Notes under the pieces: model-generated
Told to the model about the DNA's origin: nothing
Seen by the model: only the letters and a program-made list of their open reading frames with translations
Database searches by the model: none
Assembly: GCF_014195585.1 (NCBI RefSeq)
Contig: NZ_JACICA010000001.1
Coordinates: 186,001-250,000, forward strand
DNA length: 64,000 nucleotides
Direction of reading: 5' to 3'
Source of the DNA: Alloprevotella rava
Lineage (GTDB): Bacteria; Bacteroidota; Bacteroidia; Bacteroidales; Bacteroidaceae
In this document: positions 17,492 to 26,403 of the stretch, piece after piece
Layout: each line of letters opens with the position of its first letter
How positions within the stretch are numbered: the stretch's first letter is position 1
Program-made: the position numbers and the translations under genes

Positions 17492-17847
17492 TTGTTAATA
17501 TCTTTTTTTCTTTCGCTATTTGAATGGAAACTTCGATCCTTATTTTTTTCTGTAACCTCACCGTCCTCTGGTACACCTTCATAGGAAACGAACTCCCCTG
17601 TTGTAGATTCATATACGACAGCATGAGAAAAACCATAATTCCGTAGTTTGTCAAAGCAACTCGTGTCAGTATGAGACGGACCATAAGCATGTCCATTCTG
17701 GTAAAGATGGGTATGATACGTTGTATCGTAAAGATTCTTTTGTATTCCAAAGCAAATTCCTGGAGTTTCTAAAGTTGGAACTTCTACTAAGACATGTTTT
17801 ACTAATTGTCCGATAAGTGTCTTATCTACTGTAGGTATAGATGACAT
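17467..17847 (-). CDS. Small protein with a JAMM-like HxH...SxxD pattern
   Basis: A 126-residue protein without signal peptide. Residues about 39-57 contain HTH, ten residues, then SHTD, and an acidic residue (VEVPTLE) lies about 20 residues before. This is the order of ligands in JAB/MPN (JAMM) metalloproteases and in JAB-like toxin domains of Rhs-type proteins (E ... HxH ... SxxD), though the spacing of ten is longer than the usual seven. The following GFSHAVVYESTTGEFVSYEG fits the strand after the SxxD helix in such domains. The last ~35 residues are polar and may be an added tail. It could be a stand-alone or broken-off toxin/peptidase domain. Upstream (17848-18140) I see a 50-codon frame without start and no other gene. 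Confidence 0.5.
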   Translation of the reverse strand: MSSIPTVDKTLIGQLVKHVLVEVPTLETPGICFGIQKNLYDTTYHTHLYQNGHAYGPSHTDTSCFDKLRNYGFSHAVVYESTTGEFVSYEGVPEDGEVTEKNKDRSFHSNSERKKDINKCITSCSF

Positions 17848-18140
17848 AGCATGATAATAATTATTAGTATACTTTTATATGCTTTATCATAATTAGCGCT
17901 ACAAAGATTCATAGAAAATTGTTCAACACCAAATGTTTCTTGTAAATTTTCAACAACTAAAACATCTCTTTTTTTGTTGGATAGATAGATTAGTTAGAGT
18001 TTTCTTTATTATGGTTTTTATAAAAATGGGAATCGCAATTAAACCTTTTTCTTCACCATTCGTCCTAAGAAAGTGACATCGCCCTTGAGGGGACTATGTC
18101 TGTATGATTGAAATAGGATTATTCACGAGAAAGTAAATGC

Positions 18141-21100
18141 ATGAAACGCCTTCTTTTTTCATTGCTCGCTCTCATCGTCTCTCAAACGCTTTTGGCCCAA
18201 AAATATGTGATTACGGGTAGCGTGGAGGACGAGCGCAATATGAACAAACTTGAGTTTGCTTCGGCTACGCTGATGAAGCTTGACAGTACGAAAATCATTG
18301 GGACAATGACCGACAGCATCGGTGCATTCAAACTTCGTGTGGCACAACCTGGCGCGTATATTTTGCGCGTTAGCTTTGTGGGCTATTCGAAAGCCGACCG
18401 CATGGTAACGCTCACGGAGAACAACGATTCTATTGATTTAGGCATCATAGGTTTGGCAGGCGACAAGTACACCTTGCAGTCGGCCGTAGTCACTGGTACT
18501 GCCGCACGTATGCAGCAGGTGGGCGACACAACCATGTTCAACGCCTCGGCCTATCGCACGCCAACGGGTTCCACCCTCGAATCGCTCGTTAAGCAGTTGC
18601 CCGGCGTGGAAGTGAGCGACGACGGAACGATTAAGTGGAACGGAAAAACCGTCAAAAGCTTTCTCGTCAACGGTAAAGACTTCTTCAAGGGTGACACAAA
18701 GGTGGCGATGAAGAATCTGCCTACTGAGATGGTCAGTAAGCTGAAGGCGTATGACAAGAAAAGCGACTACACAGAGCAAACAGGTATCGACGATGGTGAA
18801 GAAACTACCGTGCTAGACATCATGACGAAGCGCGAGCTGAATGAGTCGTGGATTGTTAATGCCGATTTGGGGTGGGGTAATAAGGACCGTTATGCTGAGA
18901 AATTCTTTGCCACTCGCTTCTCCGACAACAGCCGTATTTCTCTTTTCGGTTCGCTCAACAATACTGGCGACCAAGGCTTCGGCGGACCGCGTGGCTTTGG
19001 CAGAAGTAACGGACTTACTTCAAGCAAAATATTCGGTCTGGACTTCGAATGGGAGAATGGTAAGAAAAAGCGCGAAGCAGGCCGTTTGGAACTGGGCGGA
19101 AACGTTCGCTACAGCCACACGGGCGTTGATCTTCTCGCTAAGACCAATTCGGAGATATTCCTCACGAGTGGCTCTTCTAGTAGCTTTGCGAACAGCCTCT
19201 CCAGAAGCTTCTCGTCCTCAACTTACGCTGGTGGAGAATTGAAGTTAGAGTGGAATCCCGACTCAATGACTTATGTAGATATCCGCCCCACGTTCTCGCA
19301 TAGCGACAGCCATAACAGTGCTAAAAGCCGGAGTGCTACTTTCAAGAGCGACCCTTATGGTTTGAGCGGTTCGCCGCTGGATAGCATCTTTGCGACCAAT
19401 CCTGCCGCTGCCCTCACCAGTATTGCCGTCAATCGTAGCGAACGGCTCTCGAAAGGTAGTAGCGTTAATAATTCTGTGGGTGGAAGCATGAACATCATTC
19501 GTCGCTTAGGAAGCAATGGTCGCAATGTGAGTTTCCGTGTCAACTATAATTACAGCAAGGGACACAGTAGTACCTATTCCATCTCGGATATACAATACTA
19601 TAACGGCAAGGCCGCAAGCTTCCTCAATCAGTATAGTTGGACGCCCAATAAAAACTATAATTATGGTTTGCGCTTTGGCTATTCCGAACCGTTTGCTAAA
19701 AACTGGAACGCGCAGGTGCGTTATGAATACTCCTTCCGTTATCAGGATAGCGACCGCAGCCGTTATAATCTGAACGAGATCGACTCGCTCACATGGGGCA
19801 ACCCGCTGGCTTATCCGCCGCTGGGAACACTGCCCACCGATGCTCAAGTTCTGCAGGCAGTGCGCGATGACTACAATTCACAGTATGCCACCTATCGTTA
19901 TTTCAATAATAGTGTGAATCTGGGTGTGCGCTATAACAATAAAATCGTCCGTTTCGATGCTGGCGTAAGTTTCAATCCACAACGCACAAAATTGGCGTAC
20001 GAACGCCCCGGACAGAACATCGACACCACCGTGGTGCGCAAGGTGTTCAACATCTCCCCGCAATTGCGCTTCCGCTACCAGTTCTCCAAGACCAATCAAT
20101 TTGAGTTCAACTACCGAGGCTCTGCATCTCAACCTTCGATGACGAACCTGCTTGATGTGGTGGATGATAGCAATCCGTTGCTCATTACTATGGGTAATCC
20201 CGGCTTGAAGCCCTCGTGGGTAAATTGGTTGCAGGTTCAGTATCGTGGCTACAATCCAGAGCAGCAAGCAGGAATGTTCTTCGGCTTCGACTTCACGCAA
20301 ACGTCTAATGCCATCTCCACGCGCGTTGTCTACAATGACGCCACGGGTGTGCGCTATTCTCGTCCCGAAAACATAGCAGGTATCTGGAGTATGGGAGCAC
20401 ATGGTATGTATAATTTCGGCTTTGGTAAAGACAAGGTTTGGACACTCTCTGCATTCACTAATTTCAACTTCAATCACGATGTAGGCTATGTGAGCCGCGT
20501 GAGTGGTGCGGGTCACACGCGCAGTCTTGTGGCGGCCTATTTGCAGACCACTGGCGTGCGTAGTCAGCACAACACTGCGTATTATAATAATGTGTTCAAT
20601 TCTGCCAATGCGCAGAAAAATGTCAATAAGACCTTGAGCATGGGTGAGCACTTGCGGCTCAACTATCGCGCCTCCTTTTTTGATGCAGGTTTTATCGGTA
20701 TGCTGAACTATCAGCACTCGCGCAACAGCATCCAAACGTCAAGCAATCTCAACACTTGGCAATTCAGCTATGGAGCAGAGGCCAATTTCAACGCACCTTG
20801 GGGAATGAGTCTCTCCACGGACATCCGTATGAGCAGTCGCCGTGGATATTCGGTAAGCTCCATGAATACAAATGAACTGCTTTGGAATGCTCAGCTCAGT
20901 CAGAGTTTTCTCAAGAAAAAGAATCTGACACTCAGCGTGCAATTCTATGACATCCTTCAGCAGCAAAGCAATATCAGCCGCGTGCTCAATGCTCAGCTGC
21001 GTAGCGACTCTTGGAACAATGCCATCAATTCTTATTTCATGGTACACCTTATATATAAGTTGAACATCTTCCCAGGTGGCAGTTCTTCAAAAGATGCTGA

Positions 21101-21212
21101 TGCTAAGCGCGAAAGTGAGCGTAAAGAACGACCTGGCGGACGTCCCGGTCCCGGTGGACGTCCCGGTGGCGGTCCTGGCCCGGCTGTCCTGTCCCCCAGC
21201 GGTCGTTTTTAA
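18141..21212 (+). CDS. Outer-membrane beta-barrel protein with CarboxypepD_reg-like and plug-like domains
   Basis: A 1023-residue outer-membrane protein. Signal peptide (about 1-19, LLAQ), CarboxypepD_reg-like domain (about 22-105), plug-like region (about 115-235, with GSTLESLVKQLPGVEVSDDG and KDFFKGD), then a long barrel of alternating aromatic strands typical of the OMP_b-brl family related to TonB-dependent receptors. It may take up or secrete a ligand; the substrate is unknown. The expected last strand (YFMVHLIYKLNIF) ends about 44 residues before the C-terminus, after which comes a charged and then Gly/Pro-rich tail (RPGGRPGPGG and GGGPGP) ending SGRF. Monocistronic, with a terminator-like hairpin downstream. 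Confidence 0.88.
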   Translation: MKRLLFSLLALIVSQTLLAQKYVITGSVEDERNMNKLEFASATLMKLDSTKIIGTMTDSIGAFKLRVAQPGAYILRVSFVGYSKADRMVTLTENNDSIDLGIIGLAGDKYTLQSAVVTGTAARMQQVGDTTMFNASAYRTPTGSTLESLVKQLPGVEVSDDGTIKWNGKTVKSFLVNGKDFFKGDTKVAMKNLPTEMVSKLKAYDKKSDYTEQTGIDDGEETTVLDIMTKRELNESWIVNADLGWGNKDRYAEKFFATRFSDNSRISLFGSLNNTGDQGFGGPRGFGRSNGLTSSKIFGLDFEWENGKKKREAGRLELGGNVRYSHTGVDLLAKTNSEIFLTSGSSSSFANSLSRSFSSSTYAGGELKLEWNPDSMTYVDIRPTFSHSDSHNSAKSRSATFKSDPYGLSGSPLDSIFATNPAAALTSIAVNRSERLSKGSSVNNSVGGSMNIIRRLGSNGRNVSFRVNYNYSKGHSSTYSISDIQYYNGKAASFLNQYSWTPNKNYNYGLRFGYSEPFAKNWNAQVRYEYSFRYQDSDRSRYNLNEIDSLTWGNPLAYPPLGTLPTDAQVLQAVRDDYNSQYATYRYFNNSVNLGVRYNNKIVRFDAGVSFNPQRTKLAYERPGQNIDTTVVRKVFNISPQLRFRYQFSKTNQFEFNYRGSASQPSMTNLLDVVDDSNPLLITMGNPGLKPSWVNWLQVQYRGYNPEQQAGMFFGFDFTQTSNAISTRVVYNDATGVRYSRPENIAGIWSMGAHGMYNFGFGKDKVWTLSAFTNFNFNHDVGYVSRVSGAGHTRSLVAAYLQTTGVRSQHNTAYYNNVFNSANAQKNVNKTLSMGEHLRLNYRASFFDAGFIGMLNYQHSRNSIQTSSNLNTWQFSYGAEANFNAPWGMSLSTDIRMSSRRGYSVSSMNTNELLWNAQLSQSFLKKKNLTLSVQFYDILQQQSNISRVLNAQLRSDSWNNAINSYFMVHLIYKLNIFPGGSSSKDADAKRESERKERPGGRPGPGGRPGGGPGPAVLSPSGRF

Positions 21213-21244
21213 GCCACACCAGTATAAATAGAATTTTCAATAAG

Positions 21245-21330
21245 ATAAGGATGAGCTTTGCAGGCTCTGCTTTCTTTCTCTCTAAACGGGAAAGACGCTT
21301 TGCCGCAATGCTCGTCCTTATTGTGTTTTA
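21245..21330 (+). terminator. Hairpin terminator after the barrel protein gene
   Basis: ATAAGGATGAGC (21245-21256) pairs with GCTCGTCCTTAT (21310-21321, one G-T pair) across a 53-nt loop, followed by TGTGTTTT. The arms resemble half-units of the AATAAGG repeats. Confidence 0.5.
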
Positions 21331-21374
21331 CCGAATTTTATAGTCTACTCTTTGCAGGAAATTGAATCTGTTGT

Positions 21375-21382
21375 TAACTTTG
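21375..21382 (+). promoter_or_regulatory. -7 promoter box TAACTTTG deciding the start of the sulfatase-fold gene
   Basis: TAACTTTG lies downstream of the in-frame TTG at 21362 and 18 nt before ATG 21401, so the real start is 21401. Confidence 0.55.
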
Positions 21383-21400
21383 CTGAAAAATAAAGACGTA

Positions 21401-23248
21401 ATGAAAACGAGGATAGGCCGATTTTTCGGTGTCTACTTTCTATGGGTCGTTTGTTTTGTTCTGCAAAAACCTTTCTTTCTCCTTGTGTATGGACAAAACG
21501 TGCAGCACCTCCGCGCAACAGATTGGTTGAGCATTATGTACCACGGACTCCCGCTTGATTTCAGTATGGCAGGGTATCTCTCCGTCATTCCTGCTTTGCT
21601 GCTACTCCCCACGCTCTGGCGAAAAGAGCAGTGGCCGCGGCGAACGTTGATGGCTTATTTTGGCTGTGTATCTACTATCGTAGGGATGGCTTTTATCTTG
21701 AATCTTGTGCTCTATGGCTATTGGGGATTCCCACTTGATTCAACGCCGTTGTTCTATTTCTTCTCGTCGCCGCAGGAGGCGGTGGCCAGTGTGAGCTTTG
21801 GATTCTTGCTCCTCGGCTTGTTGCTAATGGCTCTTTGCAGTGTCGCCATTTATGCCGTATTCTATTTCTTCTTGCTTCGCCCGAAGCGTTGGCCGCAGTT
21901 TGAGAGAATTCACAATAGAGCCTGGAAGAGCTTGGCTCTGTTTCTTCTCACAGCCGCTCTGTTTCTCCCTATCCGCGGTGGGATAACAACGTCGACGATG
22001 AACGTAGGAAAAGTTTTCTACAGTGGCGACCCTGTTCTCAATCATGCCGCTGTGAATCCGCTTTTTAGTTTGATGGAATCACTGGTAGGACAAGAGGATT
22101 TCGGGAAACAATACCGCTTCATGGACGATCGTGAGGCAACGCGCCTCTTCCGCTCTATGCAAGAGCCGCCCGAAGCGGATATGGCACTTTCCGACTCCCT
22201 GCTAACTATGCAACGCCCCAATGTGATGATCATTGTGATGGAGAGTTTCTCCAACCACCTCATGAAGGAAACGGGCGGACTGCCTAATGTGGCGGTCAAT
22301 CTTGATTCGATAGCCCGAACGGGAGTTCTCTTTACGAATTTCTACGCCAATAGCTTCCGCACCGACCGCGGACTGGTTAGCATCTTGAGCGGCTATCCAG
22401 CTCAACCTACGATGAGCATCATGAAGTATCCCAGCAAAACGGCGCATCTCCCATCCATCTGTGGCGCTCTTCTGAAAGTGGGTTATCGTCCTAAATACTA
22501 CTATGGCGGTGATGCAGATTTCACCAAAATGCGCTCTTATCTCGTGGCGCAAGGTTTTACGGATATTGTCTCCGACCAAGATTTCCCCGTGGGCGACCGT
22601 CTCTCGAAATGGGGCGTCCATGACCATTTGCTTTTCCGCAAGGTGTGGGAAGAACTCCGCAGCGAAAATCCACAGAAAGAGCCTTTCTTCCGTGTGGTAC
22701 AAACGAGCAGTAGCCACGAACCTTTCGATGTGCCGTACCACCGCCTAAGCGACGAGCGCCTCAACGCCTTTGCCTACACTGACAGTGTTATCGGAGATTT
22801 TCTTCGCAACTTCCGAACGTTGCCCGCATGGAAGAATACGCTCGTTATCCTTGTTCCCGACCATCTCGGGTGCTATCCCCCTCATATTAGCAATTTTGAC
22901 ATCAACCGCTATCGTATTCCGCTCATCCTGACAGGAGGAGCTGTTCGAGAACCGAAGCGCATAGATATTATTGGAGGTCAGCAGGATATCGCCGCCACGC
23001 TCTTGGCGCAGTTGGGCTTGTCGCACAAAGAGTTCGCCTTCAGTAAGAATCTCTTCAATCCGCATGCTCCGCATTTCGCTTTCTTTGCTGTGCCCGATGC
23101 TTTCGGCCTCGTCACCACCGATAACCAACTTATCTACGACAACCAAGCTCACCGCGTGATGCTCGACACTGGGCGGAGCAAAGGGCAGAACTTGCAGCCG
23201 GCAAAAGCTTTTCTGCAAAAACTCTACGATGATATTGCTAAACGCTAA
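21401..23248 (+). CDS. LTA synthase-like sulfatase-fold membrane enzyme
   Basis: A 615-residue protein from ATG 21401. Five membrane segments occupy about residues 1-185, followed by an extracytoplasmic alkaline-phosphatase/sulfatase domain (about 260-590). Metal and catalytic elements are visible: VMIIVMESFSNH (metal-binding Glu), NSFRTDRGLVSILSGYPAQP (catalytic Thr region), SSHEPFDVP and VPDHLGC. This is the layout of LtaS-type phosphoglycerol transferases; in Bacteroidetes such enzymes probably modify periplasmic or surface glycans or lipids with phosphoglycerol- or phosphoethanolamine-like groups. The stop is 5 nt before the PAP2 phosphatase start, so the two form an operon that may handle lipid-linked phosphate. 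Confidence 0.88.
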   Translation: MKTRIGRFFGVYFLWVVCFVLQKPFFLLVYGQNVQHLRATDWLSIMYHGLPLDFSMAGYLSVIPALLLLPTLWRKEQWPRRTLMAYFGCVSTIVGMAFILNLVLYGYWGFPLDSTPLFYFFSSPQEAVASVSFGFLLLGLLLMALCSVAIYAVFYFFLLRPKRWPQFERIHNRAWKSLALFLLTAALFLPIRGGITTSTMNVGKVFYSGDPVLNHAAVNPLFSLMESLVGQEDFGKQYRFMDDREATRLFRSMQEPPEADMALSDSLLTMQRPNVMIIVMESFSNHLMKETGGLPNVAVNLDSIARTGVLFTNFYANSFRTDRGLVSILSGYPAQPTMSIMKYPSKTAHLPSICGALLKVGYRPKYYYGGDADFTKMRSYLVAQGFTDIVSDQDFPVGDRLSKWGVHDHLLFRKVWEELRSENPQKEPFFRVVQTSSSHEPFDVPYHRLSDERLNAFAYTDSVIGDFLRNFRTLPAWKNTLVILVPDHLGCYPPHISNFDINRYRIPLILTGGAVREPKRIDIIGGQQDIAATLLAQLGLSHKEFAFSKNLFNPHAPHFAFFAVPDAFGLVTTDNQLIYDNQAHRVMLDTGRSKGQNLQPAKAFLQKLYDDIAKR

Positions 23249-23253
23249 CAAAG

Positions 23254-23910
23254 ATGCTTGATTTCTTTACAGATCTGGACACACAGTTGATGCTCTTTCT
23301 CAACGGATGGCACACTCCGTATTGGGACAATTTTATGTGGCTCTATTCCTCACGGTGGATATGGCTACCTTTCTACGCAGCTTTTGTCTTCGTGATTTTA
23401 CGCAATTTCAAGTGGCGCGTTTCGGCTCTAATCTTTGTGGCTATATTTCTGACGATATTTTTCGCCGATCAAATTACGGCTACGCTGCTGCGTCCCATCT
23501 TTCATCGCTTGCGCCCATGCAATCTGGATAATCCCTTGTCGCAGTTCATTCATGTAGTGGCAAATGATCGGGGTGGGGCTTACGGTTTCCCCTCTGCCCA
23601 CGCCGCCAATGCTTTCGGCTTTGCGTTTTTCATTCACTATTTGTTTCGCCGAAGTTCGCTCTCGCTGCTCCTCTTTGCGTGGGCACTGATGATGTGCTAT
23701 ACGCGCATCTATCTGGGTCGACACTATCCTGGCGACCTCCTGGCAGGCGCGATGGTGGGCTTTGTTAGTGCGAGTTTGTCTTATTGTATGTTTCGTTACG
23801 TTGCAGGAAGTCAAAAACATAAGAAGCTGCATAGGCAATTTATCCCTCCTTATTTCTTACTACTCACGCTTCTCACTTTTTTCATCCTTTCCTTTTTCTA
23901 TCCCTATTAG
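23254..23910 (+). CDS. PAP2-family membrane phosphatase
   Basis: A 218-residue integral membrane phosphatase with about six membrane segments. The three PAP2 signature blocks are present: a RPIFHRLRPC first motif near residue 80, YGFPSAHAANAF (PSAH) near 110 and RIYLGRHYPGDLLAGA near 150. The conserved Arg and His residues form a phosphohistidine intermediate. Likely substrates are undecaprenyl diphosphate, phosphatidylglycerophosphate or lipid A phosphates. It starts 5 nt after the sulfatase-fold gene and is surely co-transcribed with it. Confidence 0.92.
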   Translation: MLDFFTDLDTQLMLFLNGWHTPYWDNFMWLYSSRWIWLPFYAAFVFVILRNFKWRVSALIFVAIFLTIFFADQITATLLRPIFHRLRPCNLDNPLSQFIHVVANDRGGAYGFPSAHAANAFGFAFFIHYLFRRSSLSLLLFAWALMMCYTRIYLGRHYPGDLLAGAMVGFVSASLSYCMFRYVAGSQKHKKLHRQFIPPYFLLLTLLTFFILSFFYPY

Positions 23911-24018
23911 GAACTATGGAGAACTAAAAAAGAGAAATAGAATGGTTCCTATTTCCTTTGATGAGATTTAGAGGAAGTCATAGATTTTGTAGCGTGTGTG
24001 ATTTTCTTTTCATATCCG

Positions 24019-24083
24019 TTTTACACAAATAAGTGCAGAAAAGTGTAGTAAATTCACACTTTTCTGCACTTATTTGTGTAAAA
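24019..24083. repeat. Perfect 28-bp inverted repeat overlapping the tilS 3' end
   Basis: The arm 24019-24046 is an exact inverted copy of 24056-24083, with a 9-nt loop. The core reads ACACAAATAAGTGCAGAAAA. The right arm contains the tilS stop codon and last four codons. The gap lies between convergent genes (PAP2 and tilS), so a bidirectional terminator is possible, but there is no clear T-run after the stem in either direction. Confidence 0.85.
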
Positions 24084-25392
24084 GGACGAGTTTTAAGCAG
24101 CGGGAGGTGGTTTTCGATATGGCCGCGCGGCGGTCGATGCGTTCGCCAACAAGCCAGAGAGGACCGGTGGCATCGCAGACGATGAGGGCTGCGCGTTTGT
24201 GTATGCGCGAATAGTGACGGTCGGTGAGGTAATCGCTCACAAGTTTACTTCCGTTCATACCGTATGGGTGGAAACGGTCGCCAGGTTCGAGACTGCGGAT
24301 GAACAACTCCCCTTGGATTTTATCGGCATCAAGGGTGGCAATTTCTGGAACTCTGCTAATCTCTACTGTTGCGCATTTTTCTACGGACAAAGTGCGCCCA
24401 GCAGGTAATGCTGTTTTGCCCTCGCAGAGTGGAGTAGAGGGGACAGCTTCGATGATGGGCGAAAGCATGAGCCGTCCCCGATGGAGAGTGGCCCACCCTG
24501 TGGCGCTCGTGAAGAAAACGCCCGATTCGCCTGGTAGCGTGGAGAAAATGTCGGAAATGTGGGAAGAACTGAAGCCGTATTCCTTCATAAGGAGGAAAAG
24601 ATATGTTTGCGGTGCGGGGGATTCTAACAAGGGGGCAACTCCAACGGAGATGCCAAACTGCTCTTCCCGCACGTTCTCTTTTCGGAACTTTTCAAACTGT
24701 TCTCTCATGATGTTGTCGGCTTCGGCTATACGCTGCATGGTTTCCGCGAGGGTGCGGTCGAGCGATGGATTCATCTGGCGCAACAAAGGGAGTATCTCTT
24801 GTCGCAATTTGTTGCGCTTATAATAGGTGTCCGCATTTGTGCTATCAACAACAAATGCTTCGCCTTTTTCTTTCAAGTAAGTCTCAATCTCTTGTCGAGT
24901 CACGCCGAGGAGCGGCCGGATAACATCCGTTGTGCGAACGGACATTCCCGTCAGTCCTTGCAAACCAGCACCGCGTAGGAGGTTGAGGAAGAGTGTTTCG
25001 GTGTTGTCTTCTTGATGATGGGCAACAGCCACAAAGCGGATGTCGCGCTCACGGAGCAATTTTCGGAACCATGTGTAGCGCAAATCCCGCGCCGCCATTT
25101 CGATACTCACTTTTTGCGCTTTCGCCACCGCCTTTGTGTCGAAATCGGTGCGATGGAGAGGTACATCTAATTGCTTACAGAGTTGCTCCACAAAGGAGAC
25201 ATCGCGGTCGGCTTCTTCATCGCGCAAATGAAAATGACAATGAGCCGCCTCCACACGATAGCCCAAGTCGCGCAACGCCAGCAGAAGAGCAACAGAGTCT
25301 GCCCCGCCACTGAGGGCAACCAAAATGCGCTCGCCATCATGAAGCAGATGATGGCGAACAATGAGCTGGTGGATGTTGTCTGTAAACTTCAA
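24070..25392 (-). CDS. tilS: tRNA(Ile)-lysidine synthetase TilS
   Basis: A 440-residue enzyme that converts the wobble C34 of tRNA-Ile(CAU) to lysidine with ATP, an essential step for reading AUA. The N-type ATP pyrophosphatase loop is LVALSGGADSVALLL (residues 24-38). The catalytic domain continues with HCHFHLRDEEADRD and VAHHQEDNTETLFLNLLRGA; the C-terminal substrate-binding domain ends with FHPYGMNGSKLVSDYLTD and TGPLWLVGERID. The only usable start is TTG 25392, four codons after an in-frame TGA. It lies 33 nt downstream of the radical SAM gene. Its stop codon is inside a 28-bp palindrome. Confidence 0.93.
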   Translation of the reverse strand: MKFTDNIHQLIVRHHLLHDGERILVALSGGADSVALLLALRDLGYRVEAAHCHFHLRDEEADRDVSFVEQLCKQLDVPLHRTDFDTKAVAKAQKVSIEMAARDLRYTWFRKLLRERDIRFVAVAHHQEDNTETLFLNLLRGAGLQGLTGMSVRTTDVIRPLLGVTRQEIETYLKEKGEAFVVDSTNADTYYKRNKLRQEILPLLRQMNPSLDRTLAETMQRIAEADNIMREQFEKFRKENVREEQFGISVGVAPLLESPAPQTYLFLLMKEYGFSSSHISDIFSTLPGESGVFFTSATGWATLHRGRLMLSPIIEAVPSTPLCEGKTALPAGRTLSVEKCATVEISRVPEIATLDADKIQGELFIRSLEPGDRFHPYGMNGSKLVSDYLTDRHYSRIHKRAALIVCDATGPLWLVGERIDRRAAISKTTSRCLKLVLLHK

Positions 25393-25425
25393 TGTCTTGT
25401 CGTATCAGTTGTGGGCGAAAGATTC

Positions 25426-26202
25426 TCAATAGGAAGCTGTGGCAGGAATCCCCTCTTTCTCAATCATGGCCACGATGCGATCCAATTCCTCATGGGTAGC
25501 TTTCTGTAAGTTGTGGTTGGGCGTTTCGCGGTCGATGGTGTAAATCATCACCTGCTGCGGCTTGATTTCTTTGACTGCTTCCAGCCATGGCAACACGTAT
25601 TCATCGCCCGTATTGTCCACATTCTTCCCTTCCACTGTTCCTTTCATGAACATCGTCTGCACAATGACGTGTCCATTAAAAGCCTTGAGCGATTCGATTA
25701 CCTTTTCAACATTGTAAGGATACAAAGGACGATCGACGAGTTGTATATACTCCAGGTTGATCGTATCGAGTTTGAGGATATTGTTATCCACGAGCATGAG
25801 TGCTTTGTGGATGTTGGGACGAGCTGCCAAAGAGGTATTACTCAGCACACTCACTTTTGCTTTCGGACAAAAGCGGTTGCGCAGCGCGATGGTATCCTCT
25901 ATGATACCCAAAAAGTCGGGGTGGGTGGTAGGTTCGCCGTTACCAGCAAAGGTCAGCACATCGGGCACTTGTCCTTCCGCCTGCATCTGCTCCAAACGCT
26001 CTTCGAGCGCACGCTGCACTTCCTGCCGTGTGGGGCGTTGGGACTGTGCAACGCGATCCTTGTTGAAGCCACATTCGCAGTAGACACAATCGAACGTGCA
26101 AACTTTTCCATCGTGCGGCATCAAATTGATGCCCAAAGAAATTCCCATCCTTCGGCTATGGACAGGACCATATATTGGTGCAGGAAAAATTATTGTCGAC
26201 AT
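25426..26202 (-). CDS. Radical SAM protein
   Basis: A 258-residue radical SAM enzyme. The [4Fe-4S]-binding triad is C35-x3-C39-x2-C42 (KVCTFDCVYCECGFNKD), followed by the SAM-binding GNGEPTTHPDF motif near residue 109. The N-terminal PAPIYGPVHSRRMGISLGIN is typical of a widespread Bacteroidetes family of unassigned function that is sometimes compared with wyosine-synthesis-type radical SAM proteins. No substrate can be inferred. The promoter-like TAACTTCG about 18 nt upstream deviates by one base from consensus. It precedes tilS in a probable two-gene unit. Confidence 0.9.
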   Translation of the reverse strand: MSTIIFPAPIYGPVHSRRMGISLGINLMPHDGKVCTFDCVYCECGFNKDRVAQSQRPTRQEVQRALEERLEQMQAEGQVPDVLTFAGNGEPTTHPDFLGIIEDTIALRNRFCPKAKVSVLSNTSLAARPNIHKALMLVDNNILKLDTINLEYIQLVDRPLYPYNVEKVIESLKAFNGHVIVQTMFMKGTVEGKNVDNTGDEYVLPWLEAVKEIKPQQVMIYTIDRETPNHNLQKATHEELDRIVAMIEKEGIPATASY

Positions 26203-26403
26203 AATCTGTAAGTTATCCCGCGAAGTTACTGTAAACGTCCGAATTTTCCAAACTCTCCTCTTGTTTCTTATGCGGAGGCAGGATTATTGTTCTTTTATGT
26301 ATTTCCTGTCCTTTTTCAAAATGTCATGTAAAATAGGCATTATTATTTGAGACTGTGTTTTTTTTACTTATTTTAGCTCATCTTTGGGAAAAGAGTCTTT
26401 GAT

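Noticed and set aside
17848-17991. Start-less frame (RDVLVVENLQETFGVEQF...) upstream of the JAMM-like gene
   Set aside because: No start codon at its head and no family recognised; mentioned only as a possible remnant.
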